This document shows positions 18,368-28,052 of a stretch of DNA of 64,000 nt, one piece after another. Position 1 is the first letter of the stretch. Every line of letters begins with the position of its first letter. The notes beneath the pieces are model-generated. The model was not told the DNA's origin. It worked only from the letters and a program-made list of their open reading frames with translations, and ran no database searches. A program made the translations under genes and the position numbers. Source of the DNA: an uncultured Bacteroides sp. (GTDB lineage: Bacteria; Bacteroidota; Bacteroidia; Bacteroidales; Bacteroidaceae); the NCBI RefSeq assembly GCF_902491285.1, contig NZ_CABUHK010000010.1, positions 1 through 64,000 on the forward strand. The letters run 5' to 3'.

Positions 18368-20602
18368 CTATTTATTAGGTTCATAGTTTTCGTCAAGCCA
18401 GATAATGACAGAGAAATATTGACTTCCTGAGCTTTCTATATTTTCAGGTATTCCATTCAAATTGAGTCTGATTTGGGCTGTAACAGCTCCGTTGGCATAT
18501 TCATTATCATTACCTATCCATTTATCTGGATTTACTATTATTTGGCGATCTGCGGCGTTGATATAAGCAAGTTTGGCATCATAGTTTCCTGTGCTCATGT
18601 AATAAGACATTGCATCTTTTTCTGTACTTCCCGGTTTATATTTATTCCATACTTGATATATTAATAGGTTGGGGTTTTGGGCTAAAGCTCCACTGCCATG
18701 ATTCGGGTTTACACTAAAGTTGTAGAATGTATGATTAGCCCTGTAATCTAAAACAAGCTTTGTAATGTCTTCATAACCGTTGAAAATTTGACCCGATGCC
18801 CATTTGATAACTTCACATTTCGTCTTACTAGAAACGCCTGTACGTGGATTAGCTCTGACAACAATAGGCGTATAAAGTAAAACTTGATTATTTATATTTT
18901 TAGGAGTGCTGAAGAATAATGGGATTCTTTTTGATATTGACGGTGCATCATTTCCTGATGATGTTACTTCAATTAAAAGAATGCCACCTTCATAAGCACT
19001 CATCGGACTTGAACCTAATGTTATAGTTCCGTTATTTTCATCAATGGTTGTATTGGCAAATTTGCCGTATCTTTCAGCGATTTTGAATGTTTGAGTAGCA
19101 CTACTTGGTATGTCATTCTTGAACACGGAAAGCGTTTTGGGAAGATTTCCTCTATTGATAAATCTGAATTGATTACGGTTTGCCTCGTTCTCTTCTTCTT
19201 CTATGTCAAGGTTCATTTTGGAACCAATTTCAGGCATAGGCTGTTCTAGATTTGTTCCGTAACTAACAAATGTAAAGTCATTCGGATTTTTCTTTATGGT
19301 AAGTTTGAATATAGCGGTTCCTATCACTGGCTTACTATTTGTTACTTTTACATGAATATCATATGTCTTGTCAGCCTCCAGATTATTATCTGCACTTACG
19401 GAAATTGAACCGGTTGCATTATCAATTATTATTTTTTTATTTAGAAGTTTTTGTATTTCCGCACTATTGCCTTCATCAAAATCAAAATAAGGATTACCGC
19501 CTTCAAAACCTTTTTTGATGGTTTGGTTACCTTCTTCGCCTTTGAAGAGGGAGAGAGCTTCGTATGAGAATGTTTCTGGTATTATAGGTGCAGTGTATTC
19601 AACAATTTTTATGCTATAGGCTTCTGTGAATTCAGTACTTCCGTAAATATTGCTGACGGTTATGTCGATAACATATGGAGTTTCACTCTTTTCTAAACCA
19701 TTATTCTCTGCTAGAGAAATCTTACCGGTTGCTTGGTCTATTGTAAATGCGGTAGTTGCCGGATTTACAGATTTAATGGCGTATTTTAGTTCTTCTTTTG
19801 AACCTTGGATAGAAGGAATTGCAGATTCGTGTGCATATCCTTCATCTACTTCTGCATAAATAGGGGAATATGATAAATTACGTGGCTTAGAAATAGCTTT
19901 GAAAGTTACTGCATTCGGATAAATATGTTCACCAGCTTTCGTCGTTAGTTTCAAGTCCAATACATATTCTTCACCTGCTATGATTTGGTTTGCAAAGCTT
20001 TCAACAATAGTGATTTTGCCAGTAGTTGGAGATATTGTAAAATATTCCATGTATTCTTTTGAAGGATCTTTCGCAATAGCATATTGGGTAATGGATACAT
20101 GACTTTCTTTCTCTGTAGTTACTTGTGCGCTTGCTTTTACCCAATCGTTTTCATCCATTTTTAAGAGGACTTCTTCAGGTGTAACGGACACTCCTTCAGG
20201 AACTGCAAGAAGCATATTTACTTTTACGGCATCTTTGAATTCATAATATTTGCCGTTGCAGAAACAAGATACACTAATACTGTATAAACCGGTGGGTAAT
20301 GTATTGGTGTTTTGAATGTTTATGACTCCTGTCTCAGCATTGACCGTGAAACTTTCTGTTGTATATGTTTCACCTTCGTGTGTCACGTTTGTGATAGCAA
20401 AATCATAAGGTGTGCCTCCAATATAGCTTGGAGCTTGTAGTTCACAACTCATTGAGGGACCTATGTCAGTGACTCCATAAAAGAAGAGCGTAAAATTCCC
20501 GGAATCGGTCGTTTCCGTATCCGAGCAAGATACAGCTACATGCCCCAATAAACATATTGAGAAGAGCATGAAACATTTGGTAAATAATTCTTTAAGGTTC
20601 AT
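18368..20602 (-). CDS. Surface glycan-binding protein with Ig/cadherin-like repeats
   Basis: A 744-residue lipoprotein (signal ending AVSC, then SDTETTDSG) built of several cadherin-like beta domains: repeats of the type 'FSYxxxxxxG...TGxIS..ENN.LE....Y.IDI.V.N.YG' recur between about residues 140 and 470, and each contains the Ca-type 'T-G-x-I' turn. The C-terminal 200 residues are unlike the repeats and end in SSGSQYFSVIIWLDENYEP. It takes the place of BT4661, a heparin/heparan-binding surface protein. No catalytic motif is visible. It lies 30 bases downstream of PL12a and 14 upstream of SusC. Confidence 0.85.
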   Translation of the reverse strand: MNLKELFTKCFMLFSICLLGHVAVSCSDTETTDSGNFTLFFYGVTDIGPSMSCELQAPSYIGGTPYDFAITNVTHEGETYTTESFTVNAETGVINIQNTNTLPTGLYSISVSCFCNGKYYEFKDAVKVNMLLAVPEGVSVTPEEVLLKMDENDWVKASAQVTTEKESHVSITQYAIAKDPSKEYMEYFTISPTTGKITIVESFANQIIAGEEYVLDLKLTTKAGEHIYPNAVTFKAISKPRNLSYSPIYAEVDEGYAHESAIPSIQGSKEELKYAIKSVNPATTAFTIDQATGKISLAENNGLEKSETPYVIDITVSNIYGSTEFTEAYSIKIVEYTAPIIPETFSYEALSLFKGEEGNQTIKKGFEGGNPYFDFDEGNSAEIQKLLNKKIIIDNATGSISVSADNNLEADKTYDIHVKVTNSKPVIGTAIFKLTIKKNPNDFTFVSYGTNLEQPMPEIGSKMNLDIEEEENEANRNQFRFINRGNLPKTLSVFKNDIPSSATQTFKIAERYGKFANTTIDENNGTITLGSSPMSAYEGGILLIEVTSSGNDAPSISKRIPLFFSTPKNINNQVLLYTPIVVRANPRTGVSSKTKCEVIKWASGQIFNGYEDITKLVLDYRANHTFYNFSVNPNHGSGALAQNPNLLIYQVWNKYKPGSTEKDAMSYYMSTGNYDAKLAYINAADRQIIVNPDKWIGNDNEYANGAVTAQIRLNLNGIPENIESSGSQYFSVIIWLDENYEPNK

Positions 20603-20632
20603 TTCTGTATTATTTTAGAATTTGAATTTGTA

Positions 20633-22795
20633 TTATAACGTATAGGATAAATTATAAGTCTCACCATCTATAGTTACTGTAATACCAGACACTCCCTTAT
20701 CGTTGTAGTCTGCATTCATACTACCTGTGATTTTCACATCATCAAGCGATCCTTGTTTCGGATAAATGATGGTTAAGAAACGAGAAGCTGTTCTTTCTCC
20801 TTTGGGCATAGTGAGATAATATGCAGGACGAGGAACTGTATATTTGGCTTCGGATGTTTTGAATGACATTTCTCCCTCTTGAGATTCGGTCAATGTATAG
20901 TCTCCATTTGCAAATACAGTGCTAATAATAATATTGTTGTTGTCTGTAAAAGTTGCCCGCACTTCTTTGTTCTCTTTATTAATATTGATTATTCCACCAT
21001 CGCAAAGATTGAAATGGAGCAATGTCGGCTCTTCTTTAACCCCTTCTCCGATTCCTTCATCTACAATAACAAAGAATTTTTTTTCAACGAAAAAGACATA
21101 ACGGCGATGTGTCAGATTTGAGTATCCTTTGTTCTCAAAAACAATTACTTCGGTTTTATTTTCAATAGTTCCGTGTGAAAGATATTTTCCTAAAGTTGCA
21201 GTGTAATCTTTTCCGTTAAGTGTAAGTGTGTTATGCATCTTACTTGAGCGGAATTTAGCTCGTCTTGCATTTGTTTGTGCAGCTGTAGAACCGGTATAAC
21301 TATAGTATTCGCATACTCCTGAGTCTGGAAAGAAATTACGACCATTGTGGTAAAGTTCAAATGTTCCATTATCCGGTTGATTGTGAGACCAAGGTGAGTT
21401 TTTCGGATTTCCGTTGTCTAAATAATTGTTGCTGAGTATCATCATCGTTGATGATTTTTCCCAACCGTTCCGTAGTATATAATATCCGGATTCTTTGAAT
21501 ACTCTTATTTCATTTGTCGGACAAGTTCCACCATTATTTCCATAACTTGCCATAAATTTGAATTCTTCATTATCAGGAAAAAGTGTGGCGGCAGTTGTGA
21601 AGTTTTTGTTTAAGACACTTCTATTCCAAGACCTTTGACGAGTATCGTTAAATCCAGGAACATAATATTCTCTAAAATCATCTTTGTCATTGCTGTTGTC
21701 TTTGAAATTAACGCCTTTAAAGTAATTGGGATAAGTGAATTGTACAATGATATTCCCTGCTTTCTCCAATGATGTTTTTAAATTAGTAGCAAATGAGTTG
21801 TTTAGGTTATTAGCATTTATTAGTTTAATAAGATCACTACATGTGTTGAACACATCAATGTGATAACTAAGATCTAACTCTTCATGCATTCCGTCTTCTA
21901 AGAATTGATTACCTAAGTAACTGAAACCTGTTTCCGCCCATTTTATGGAATTTTTAAATTCGGGATACAATGTTCCGGCGAATGCCAATGCGCGGGCTTG
22001 GGTAGCTAAAACATTACCACCTTCGGAATATTTATATTGTGTCAAGTAATCACAATGGTCTGCAAAACTACATAAAAAGGTAGAAAGCCATTCTGGGGTG
22101 AAATTGATCGAATTTTTATAATATTCAAATAATTCGACTTGATCTGCCAAACGGGTGGCTGTTTGTAATTGCCACCATGGTTTAATGTCTTTTACTTCTT
22201 CTGTAGGCTTAGGGTTTTGCGCAATCCAATCTCCATAAACGTCAATCCATGAAAGAACATGCTGTTCATTGCCTGTTGTACGATATACTTTAGCTTGGGG
22301 AATGAACCATTGATGGCGGTGAAGCTGTTTGGGATATTCATCAGAAGTGCCATCTGGATGGTTGTTCCAATTAAGTTTTCCATCTGTCTTTTTTAGTTGA
22401 TAAGGTAGATCGCTTTTGTCAGTAAAACCATTTACGAAGAAACGGTATGTCAATGCGTTTTCAGCTTTGCTTACATCATTGTCTGTAGCAGTAATATTCA
22501 TTAAGTTAAGAAGTGGGTTAGCAGGTACCCCTGTCCTTCTTTGGTAGTAATTAAGTAGTGCTTTTGCGGCATAATACAAATTACCTTTTTCATAATGTGC
22601 TTTAACTTGTTCTAATCCCGGATAATCGAGATTAATAACATCGAAAACTTTTTCATTTATAACATCATTAGGCTTGGGTTGCGGATATGTAAATTCGCTT
22701 CCGTTTGTGGTCAGTTCATCGTCATCGTCTGTGCATGCACTGAATGCAAATAAGCAGAACGAACAGGTAAATAAATAATAGAAGATGTTCTTCAT
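20633..22795 (-). CDS. PL12 lyase (PL12a), surface lipoprotein
   Basis: A 720-residue heparinase III-family lyase. The lipobox FSAC is followed by TDDDDEL, a strong acidic surface-export signal, so it probably acts outside the cell as the initiating endo-lyase, as reported for BT4662. Conserved active-site segments are GGNVLATQARAL (Asn), LDLSYHIDVFN (Tyr), SHNQPDNGTFELYHNG and KMHNTLTLNG (His). It opens the PL12a-SGBP-SusC-SusD unit, with a -7 element TACATTTG about 46 bases upstream. It is about the same length as, and a clear paralogue of, the PL12b gene beyond the GH95-like gene. Confidence 0.92.
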   Translation of the reverse strand: MKNIFYYLFTCSFCLFAFSACTDDDDELTTNGSEFTYPQPKPNDVINEKVFDVINLDYPGLEQVKAHYEKGNLYYAAKALLNYYQRRTGVPANPLLNLMNITATDNDVSKAENALTYRFFVNGFTDKSDLPYQLKKTDGKLNWNNHPDGTSDEYPKQLHRHQWFIPQAKVYRTTGNEQHVLSWIDVYGDWIAQNPKPTEEVKDIKPWWQLQTATRLADQVELFEYYKNSINFTPEWLSTFLCSFADHCDYLTQYKYSEGGNVLATQARALAFAGTLYPEFKNSIKWAETGFSYLGNQFLEDGMHEELDLSYHIDVFNTCSDLIKLINANNLNNSFATNLKTSLEKAGNIIVQFTYPNYFKGVNFKDNSNDKDDFREYYVPGFNDTRQRSWNRSVLNKNFTTAATLFPDNEEFKFMASYGNNGGTCPTNEIRVFKESGYYILRNGWEKSSTMMILSNNYLDNGNPKNSPWSHNQPDNGTFELYHNGRNFFPDSGVCEYYSYTGSTAAQTNARRAKFRSSKMHNTLTLNGKDYTATLGKYLSHGTIENKTEVIVFENKGYSNLTHRRYVFFVEKKFFVIVDEGIGEGVKEEPTLLHFNLCDGGIININKENKEVRATFTDNNNIIISTVFANGDYTLTESQEGEMSFKTSEAKYTVPRPAYYLTMPKGERTASRFLTIIYPKQGSLDDVKITGSMNADYNDKGVSGITVTIDGETYNLSYTL

Positions 22796-22840
22796 ACTTT
22801 ATTAGGTTTTTAATTATTAAAAGTTATATTTTACTGCTTG

Positions 22841-22848
22841 CAAATGTA
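22841..22848 (-). promoter_or_regulatory. -7 promoter element for the PL12a-SusCD operon
   Basis: TACATTTG (minus strand) matches TAnnTTTG, 46 bases before the PL12a ATG. No TTTG at -33. About 20 bases further upstream two TTGAACAA units 11 bases apart (around 22880-22900) might be activator contacts, but this is weak. Confidence 0.55.
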
Positions 22849-22946
22849 CTTTGTTTATTTATGATAATTAGGCTATGTTGTTCAAGCTTTGTTCAAAAAT
22901 GATTTTTTTGATATTAAATTTGTTGAATCATATATTATTTCTGTTT

Positions 22947-22981
22947 AATAAGCCTGCTATAACTCTGATAGCAGGCTTATT
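22947..22981 (-). terminator. Hairpin terminator after the GH95-like gene
   Basis: Perfect 14-base arms AATAAGCCTGCTAT (22947-22960) and complement (22968-22981), 7-base loop, 64 bases past the GH95-like stop. The U tract in the minus direction is weak. It separates the PL12b-GH95 unit from the PL12a unit. Confidence 0.7.
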
Positions 22982-23045
22982 ATGTGCCATAATGTAATCT
23001 AATCCTATTTATTTACAAAACAGGTTTTGTACGTTTTTAGATATC

Positions 23046-25307
23046 CTATTGGATGATTTTTAATCCAAAATGATTATGGGAAGTATGGGGAATCGGGGAG
23101 ATGACAAACTCCGGTTCTTCTCCTTTTGGGGAAATGAACACCTCTTCTCCTTTCTTTAAATCAATTTGGTAAGTACTGTTTTCGAGGGATTGCACAGTGA
23201 AATTTCTTTTTCCATTAAAGACAGGATTAGTTATGTCAGTCGTTATAATACAAGGCTCCCCTGCCAGGCTTTTGATATGAATAAATTGTGTCTTTCCCTT
23301 TTTTCTGCCGGCAGATACTTTGAATGCCCCTTCCGTGCGTAGACCGGAATATGCTATGTCTTTCCATGCATCTGGAATAGCCGGGAAAATGCGGATCTTA
23401 CCACCCCAACTTTGTAGTAGCATATCGTGAATACTTTGAGCACCGGATAGAGGTGTCTCAATAACCGGGCCGCTTTCCTTATACATGGTAGTAGGGCTGA
23501 GGAACTTGCCGAATAATTTGTTCAAATAAGATAATGCGTCATTTCCTTTTCCAATAGCAGAAGATATGGAAGAAGCACCTGTACATGAGTAGCCTAAGAG
23601 CGCCTTGGGTTTGCTTTGCCAAAAAACGAGTGATTTCTCAATCGTTTCAATATCGCCTGGTTGCTCTTTATTGATAAGATATAGGGGATAGATGGCGAGT
23701 AAGTGTGAATAATGCCTGTGCGAGAAAACATATGGCATGTCCTTCCCGATAAGTAATCCATTCTCATCCATAGGGTAAGGAGTGAGATTATGAAGAACGT
23801 CTTCCCATGTTTCAGCCAATGGATCTTGAATATTCAAGCGTTGTGCTGATTCCAGTAGTGTCTGGCATCCCCAACGTAATAGTGCAAGATCAAAATTGCA
23901 ATCTTCCGCAGTATCGTACTCTGGAGAGTAAGTTGCCGGAAGATGAAGTTTTCCATCTTCTCCCTTTTTTAGAAAGTGCAGATAGTAGTTGATTGATTCT
24001 TTCAATAAAGGAAATAATTTATTTCGCAGGATATCATCATCCATCTTGTGGCGATAAATAAGCCATAGGTTATGGCAAGCCCACGGGAGCAAACCTACTT
24101 GCGTTCTTCCTTTTCCTGGAATACCTACCTCTGTGCTCATACATTCCAAATTGGAAGCGACTCCTATTCCTAACGAATTATGGCGATAAGCCGGATTAAT
24201 ATTGAGACGTAGCTGGTCTATGTGATTGTAAAGTGCATTTTCTAAAGAGGCTGCGAGATCTAAATGGTCGGAAGCATTCAGTGCCCAGTATGTGAGTTGT
24301 ACATTGAGGTCCCACCAGGCATTTGGCCAGGGAGTCTCCGTCAGCCACGGCCCTGTATTGTCTATTAGGGCACGGTCGCCACGGGTGGCAGAAGCTAGTT
24401 TGTACATTTGAATCCAATAAAAGTTCTCTTTTTGCGCTTCCGGCAATGTAATGAAGCTACTTGGGTAAAAGGAATTCCACCATTTACGATGTGTCTTTTG
24501 CAAGGATGGATAGCCTTCGCGTATAGCTTTCCGGATTTCAGTTTTACATATTTCACTTGAATTGTTTTGAGGGTATGTATGTGTAAGGTTTATCCATAAA
24601 GTACGTTCTTTTTTAGTCGGTTGAGTCTCTTTCCAGCCTACTGTTGTCTCACCACCTGCCAGTAACTTCTGAACAGATAAGTTGATATCCCCTTTCCGGT
24701 TGATTATCGGTGCAGGGTTGAGTTCATAGTCTTTGGGAATTTTATTGGTTTGTCCCCGTTTTTTAAAAAGTAGATAGCGGGGACTGTTAGCTTCTGCGGC
24801 TACCCATTCCCATTTGAAGTCATGCTCTTCTCCTTCAGTAGTTGCTTTTACTGCTATTATCATATTGTCAGTGTGGACAAAGGTTTGTAGATGGATAACC
24901 CCTTTGGTCGTGATAATATCTGTTGATGCTTCGGCATTCCAAAGGTCAAGACGCATCTTGCCGCTGATTATTTCTCCTTTGGGATGCAGGGCAAAGTATC
25001 CGGTAAGTAGTCTGGGGATTCCGAATACATCTCTTTTTGTACGATGATCGTGCACATCACAGTTGCCCGTTTCAAGACGTAAGTAGTTTTCTCCGGGTTC
25101 TTTATAAATCATTAATCCTAATCTGCCGTTGCCCAGATAAGCCGATTCATGCCAGTATTCAGGTAACTTTTCCCATATCATATCTTGCCGGCTCATGAAT
25201 TCAGGCCAATTAATATCCTGTTTAAGAGTTATAGGTTGGGCATCTACAGTGAAAGAGTAGATTAAAAATAAAAGGATGCAGTTAAAGTATCTGCGTCGAA
25301 TGTTCAT
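23046..25307 (-). CDS. GH95-like glycoside hydrolase, periplasmic, substrate unknown
   Basis: A 753-residue enzyme with a type I signal peptide (ending VDA). The N-terminal beta domain has AYLGNGRLGLMIY, the G-N-G-R-L-G motif seen in GH95 and relatives; the (alpha/alpha)6 barrel carries PNAWWDLNVQLTYWAL (matching the W-D-x-N-x-x-x-x-Y-W core) and SHRHYSHLLAIYPL. GH95 enzymes are alpha-L-fucosidases or galactosidases, but this is a divergent branch and heparan has neither sugar, so the specificity is open. It lies 16 bases after PL12b in a two-gene unit. I recall no equivalent between BT4662 and BT4663 in B. thetaiotaomicron, so the pair looks like an addition. Confidence 0.75.
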   Translation of the reverse strand: MNIRRRYFNCILLFLIYSFTVDAQPITLKQDINWPEFMSRQDMIWEKLPEYWHESAYLGNGRLGLMIYKEPGENYLRLETGNCDVHDHRTKRDVFGIPRLLTGYFALHPKGEIISGKMRLDLWNAEASTDIITTKGVIHLQTFVHTDNMIIAVKATTEGEEHDFKWEWVAAEANSPRYLLFKKRGQTNKIPKDYELNPAPIINRKGDINLSVQKLLAGGETTVGWKETQPTKKERTLWINLTHTYPQNNSSEICKTEIRKAIREGYPSLQKTHRKWWNSFYPSSFITLPEAQKENFYWIQMYKLASATRGDRALIDNTGPWLTETPWPNAWWDLNVQLTYWALNASDHLDLAASLENALYNHIDQLRLNINPAYRHNSLGIGVASNLECMSTEVGIPGKGRTQVGLLPWACHNLWLIYRHKMDDDILRNKLFPLLKESINYYLHFLKKGEDGKLHLPATYSPEYDTAEDCNFDLALLRWGCQTLLESAQRLNIQDPLAETWEDVLHNLTPYPMDENGLLIGKDMPYVFSHRHYSHLLAIYPLYLINKEQPGDIETIEKSLVFWQSKPKALLGYSCTGASSISSAIGKGNDALSYLNKLFGKFLSPTTMYKESGPVIETPLSGAQSIHDMLLQSWGGKIRIFPAIPDAWKDIAYSGLRTEGAFKVSAGRKKGKTQFIHIKSLAGEPCIITTDITNPVFNGKRNFTVQSLENSTYQIDLKKGEEVFISPKGEEPEFVISPIPHTSHNHFGLKIIQ

Positions 25308-25323
25308 AGTGTTGTTTTTTATA

Positions 25324-27459
25324 TTAATTCTTAAGCTGGTAATTTAAATTATATGTATCATTATCAATAGTCACTTCGATGGAGACATTGTCCGAATTTG
25401 AAGGATTATCTGTAAATTTAGCATTAATCTTGTGATTGGAAGCTGTTGTTACCGGATATAATATGGTAATATAACGTACGGATGTATTTTTCTTTTTCTC
25501 CATGACAAGTGAATAAGCCTTTCTGACAGAGAATTTTCTATCTGTCTGATAAGAGATTCGTCCCTCAAAAGGTTTTAATACAATGTTTTGATTCCCAAAA
25601 CTGCGAATAAGTAAGTTATTATTGTCTTCAAAAGTAGTATGCGCACCTATCTCTTGAATATCCAAATTGACATTGTTGACTGATGCCTCGTCACAAAGAT
25701 GGAAATATAATTTGGAATATCCGGTAGCTGTTCCGAAGCCTTCATCCACGAAAGCGAAGAATTCGACAGGCTTTTTCATATAGAAGATGGCGCGTCGGTG
25801 TTTGAAGTTACTGTATCCTTGATTTTCCGTTACTATTAATTGTTGGCTATCGTTTTCTTCGGCAAGTAATAGCTTGCCTTGTGTCTTGTTAATGTTTTCG
25901 GTTCCGGTGGCTTCATGCTCTTTCGATTTTCCAAGAATCATTGTGTTGTGTGCCTTGGTTTGGCGGAACCATCTGCGTAGTTCCATTACTTCCGTATCAT
26001 TTTCTTTCACATACGAGCAAACACCGGAATCCGGAAAGAAGTTACGGCCGTTGCGATATAGCTCGAACGTTCCGTTATCGAGTTGGTTGTGGCTTGAGTC
26101 TTCTAACTTGGAAGATATATTGTTACTGTGTACCAACATCGTCGATTGGGGAGTCCAGCCATTGCGTAGTACATAAAATCCTGAATATTCGAATGTTTTG
26201 ATTTTATTATCGGGTGGAGTTCCTTGTCCATAAGTTTTCATGTAGTCAAGTTCTGAATCATCCGGGTACATTTCAGCGTATTTTACGAAATTTTTGTTCA
26301 GTACGCTGCGTGTTTTTATCCACGAATCATTGAATGCGGGACTGCAATTCTTACTTCCTTTTGTGAAGTAATTGGGATATGTAAAGTGCATGACGACTTT
26401 AGTCGCTTTCAGTAGGGCGTTGTCCAGTTCTGGAGAAAGCAGATTGTCCGGTAGCTTGTTCAATTGGATGAGTCTTTTTAAATCGTATAGACCGTCCACT
26501 ATACCGATATGATAATGGAGTGAGAGGTCATTCGTCATTCCATCTTTTAAAAACAATTTAGAGGTCTGTTCATTGATGATGTCGCATCCCGTTTTTTGCC
26601 ATTGTGGGGCATTTTTAAGTTCAGGGAATAGAGTCCCTGCAAATACTAATGCTACTGCCTGGCTCAGTAGAATATTGTTTTCTCCGGCATATTTGTACAA
26701 GGACAAATAGTCGGCGTGTTCTGCAAAGTGTATGAGGAAAAAAGAAAGCCATTCGGTAGTGAAGTTGGGAGAGGACTTGAAATACTCGAATGACTCTGTT
26801 TGTCCCATGATACGTGTGGATACTTGAAGTTGATACCATTTGAATTTGTCCGGTTTCCCATCCGGCTTGGGGTTCTTGGCAATCCAGTCGGCATACACTT
26901 CTTTCCATGAGAGCATGTATTTTTCATCATGTGAGTTTTGGTAGGCTTTCCCTTGAAGGGGGATCCAATTGTGACGATGCAATTGTTTCTGATATTCGTT
27001 GTCAGCACCCTTTGGAGCAAATTCCCAATTGATTGTTTTATCGTTGTTTTGCAATGAATAAGGAATCTTTCTAGTTTTATCTTCCAGATAATTGTCATTG
27101 ACATAAAAACGATATTCGTTTATCGCATAGTCAGCATAACCCTGTTCCGTTTCATTAAGGGTGGTAGATAGATTCGGATTTAGAATCTCAGTTCTGTTTT
27201 GGTAATAGGTAAGCAGTTTTTGCATGGCTGCATCGTTATCACCGGCTTTATACAAAGCCTTCACTTCTTCTAATCCGGAATAATCAAGATTGAGAATATC
27301 AAATAAAGATTCTTCGGTATCCTCTTTTGGGGGTGTTGGTTCCTCTTTTGGCGGAATGTCGTTATTTTCTTTTTGTGGAATATCATTATCTGTACATCCT
27401 GCGAGTGTAATGATAAGAAACAGCCATATATTAATTCGGAATCTGTTTTTGCAATTCAT
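25324..27459 (-). CDS. Second PL12 lyase (PL12b), surface lipoprotein
   Basis: A 711-residue heparinase III-family lyase, paralogous to PL12a along its whole length (shared landmarks: ILNLDYSGLEEVKALY, QLDNGTFELYRNGRNFFPDSGVC). The lipobox is LAGC, followed by TDNDIPQKENNDIPPKEEPTPPKED, a Pro/Glu-rich stalk with a short internal duplication (NDIPxKE twice). Candidate catalytic residues are kept: Asn in GENNILLSQ, Tyr in LSLHYHIGI, His in KAHNTMILG. It heads the two-gene unit with the GH95-like gene and is the first gene downstream of the HTCS, so it is probably induced with the rest of the locus. Confidence 0.88.
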   Translation of the reverse strand: MNCKNRFRINIWLFLIITLAGCTDNDIPQKENNDIPPKEEPTPPKEDTEESLFDILNLDYSGLEEVKALYKAGDNDAAMQKLLTYYQNRTEILNPNLSTTLNETEQGYADYAINEYRFYVNDNYLEDKTRKIPYSLQNNDKTINWEFAPKGADNEYQKQLHRHNWIPLQGKAYQNSHDEKYMLSWKEVYADWIAKNPKPDGKPDKFKWYQLQVSTRIMGQTESFEYFKSSPNFTTEWLSFFLIHFAEHADYLSLYKYAGENNILLSQAVALVFAGTLFPELKNAPQWQKTGCDIINEQTSKLFLKDGMTNDLSLHYHIGIVDGLYDLKRLIQLNKLPDNLLSPELDNALLKATKVVMHFTYPNYFTKGSKNCSPAFNDSWIKTRSVLNKNFVKYAEMYPDDSELDYMKTYGQGTPPDNKIKTFEYSGFYVLRNGWTPQSTMLVHSNNISSKLEDSSHNQLDNGTFELYRNGRNFFPDSGVCSYVKENDTEVMELRRWFRQTKAHNTMILGKSKEHEATGTENINKTQGKLLLAEENDSQQLIVTENQGYSNFKHRRAIFYMKKPVEFFAFVDEGFGTATGYSKLYFHLCDEASVNNVNLDIQEIGAHTTFEDNNNLLIRSFGNQNIVLKPFEGRISYQTDRKFSVRKAYSLVMEKKKNTSVRYITILYPVTTASNHKINAKFTDNPSNSDNVSIEVTIDNDTYNLNYQLKN

Positions 27460-27521
27460 AGTATAAACTTTAGTTTGGATAGATTTTGATTTTTATATTT
27501 GAGATGGTCACTAACTCTATG

Positions 27522-27529
27522 CAAATATA
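27522..27529 (-). promoter_or_regulatory. -7 promoter element for the PL12b-GH95 operon
   Basis: TATATTTG on the minus strand, 63 bases upstream of the PL12b ATG, fits TAnnTTTG; no -33 TTTG at the usual spacing. Confidence 0.5.
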
Positions 27530-27717
27530 TGGGAGAAAGTAGCTTTGTTGTTAATAGTTTTATCGAATAGTATATCAAATTTGTGTAATGATACTGTTGG
27601 ATATGTATAAAGGACCGTATTCGTTCTCCAAATTATGCGGAAGTATAATGATTTCATCTAATTGAATTGTATAAATCATACTATCCTTTTAATGTTTTCT
27701 TCTAATAGAGTTGACTG

Positions 27718-27799
27718 GTTACAGTTGAGTACCTCATGAGTTACACTTGTGTATCTATTCGGAAGGACAAGTGTAACTTGGCGATTGCACAACTGTAAT
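27718..27799. promoter_or_regulatory. Symmetric four-site operator, candidate HTCS binding site
   Basis: Four copies of a 10-base element: GTTACAGTTG at 27718 and GTTACACTTG at 27740 on the + strand, and their inverted copies CAAGTGTAAC at 27768 and CAACTGTAAT at 27790. Both pairs are spaced exactly 22 bases (two helical turns), as AraC-type DNA-binding domains like, and the whole forms a dyad. It is in the 593-base gap (27460-28052) between the HTCS stop and PL12b, but nearly 200 bases from the best -7 element. Apart from this, the -7 element and the palindrome at 27968, I see nothing in that gap. Confidence 0.65.
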
Positions 27800-27967
27800 T
27801 CACTAATGATAAAAAACAGGGGAAGATTATAGGTAATGTGTTGACAGATAGTGGATTCAGAGAAAAATGCAGTTCTCAGTCTGAAAAAAGCAAAATCATC
27901 CTATTGTTTTCTGTAAACTAATCTTAATTTCACCCTATTTTGGGGGGTAAATAGCTGATTATTAGTT

Positions 27968-28026
27968 CTGCCATATTTTTGTATTTTCCCCCTATAATAC
28001 GTAGAATAAATACAAAAATGTGGCAG
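27968..28026. terminator. 59-base palindrome downstream of the heparan HTCS gene
   Basis: Arms of 19 bases (27968-27986 and 28008-28026) pair with one mismatch around a 21-base A/T-rich loop. It starts 27 bases after the HTCS stop codon, so a transcription terminator or mRNA 3' end structure is the simplest reading, though the U tract is poor. Confidence 0.55.
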
Positions 28027-28052
28027 TTTATGGATTTATGATTTCTCCGAGA

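Noticed and set aside
22868..22905. Common activator motif before PL12a and GH88 (TTGAACAA-like units)
   Set aside because: Copies in the two regions differ in spacing and orientation, and such A/T-rich words are frequent here.
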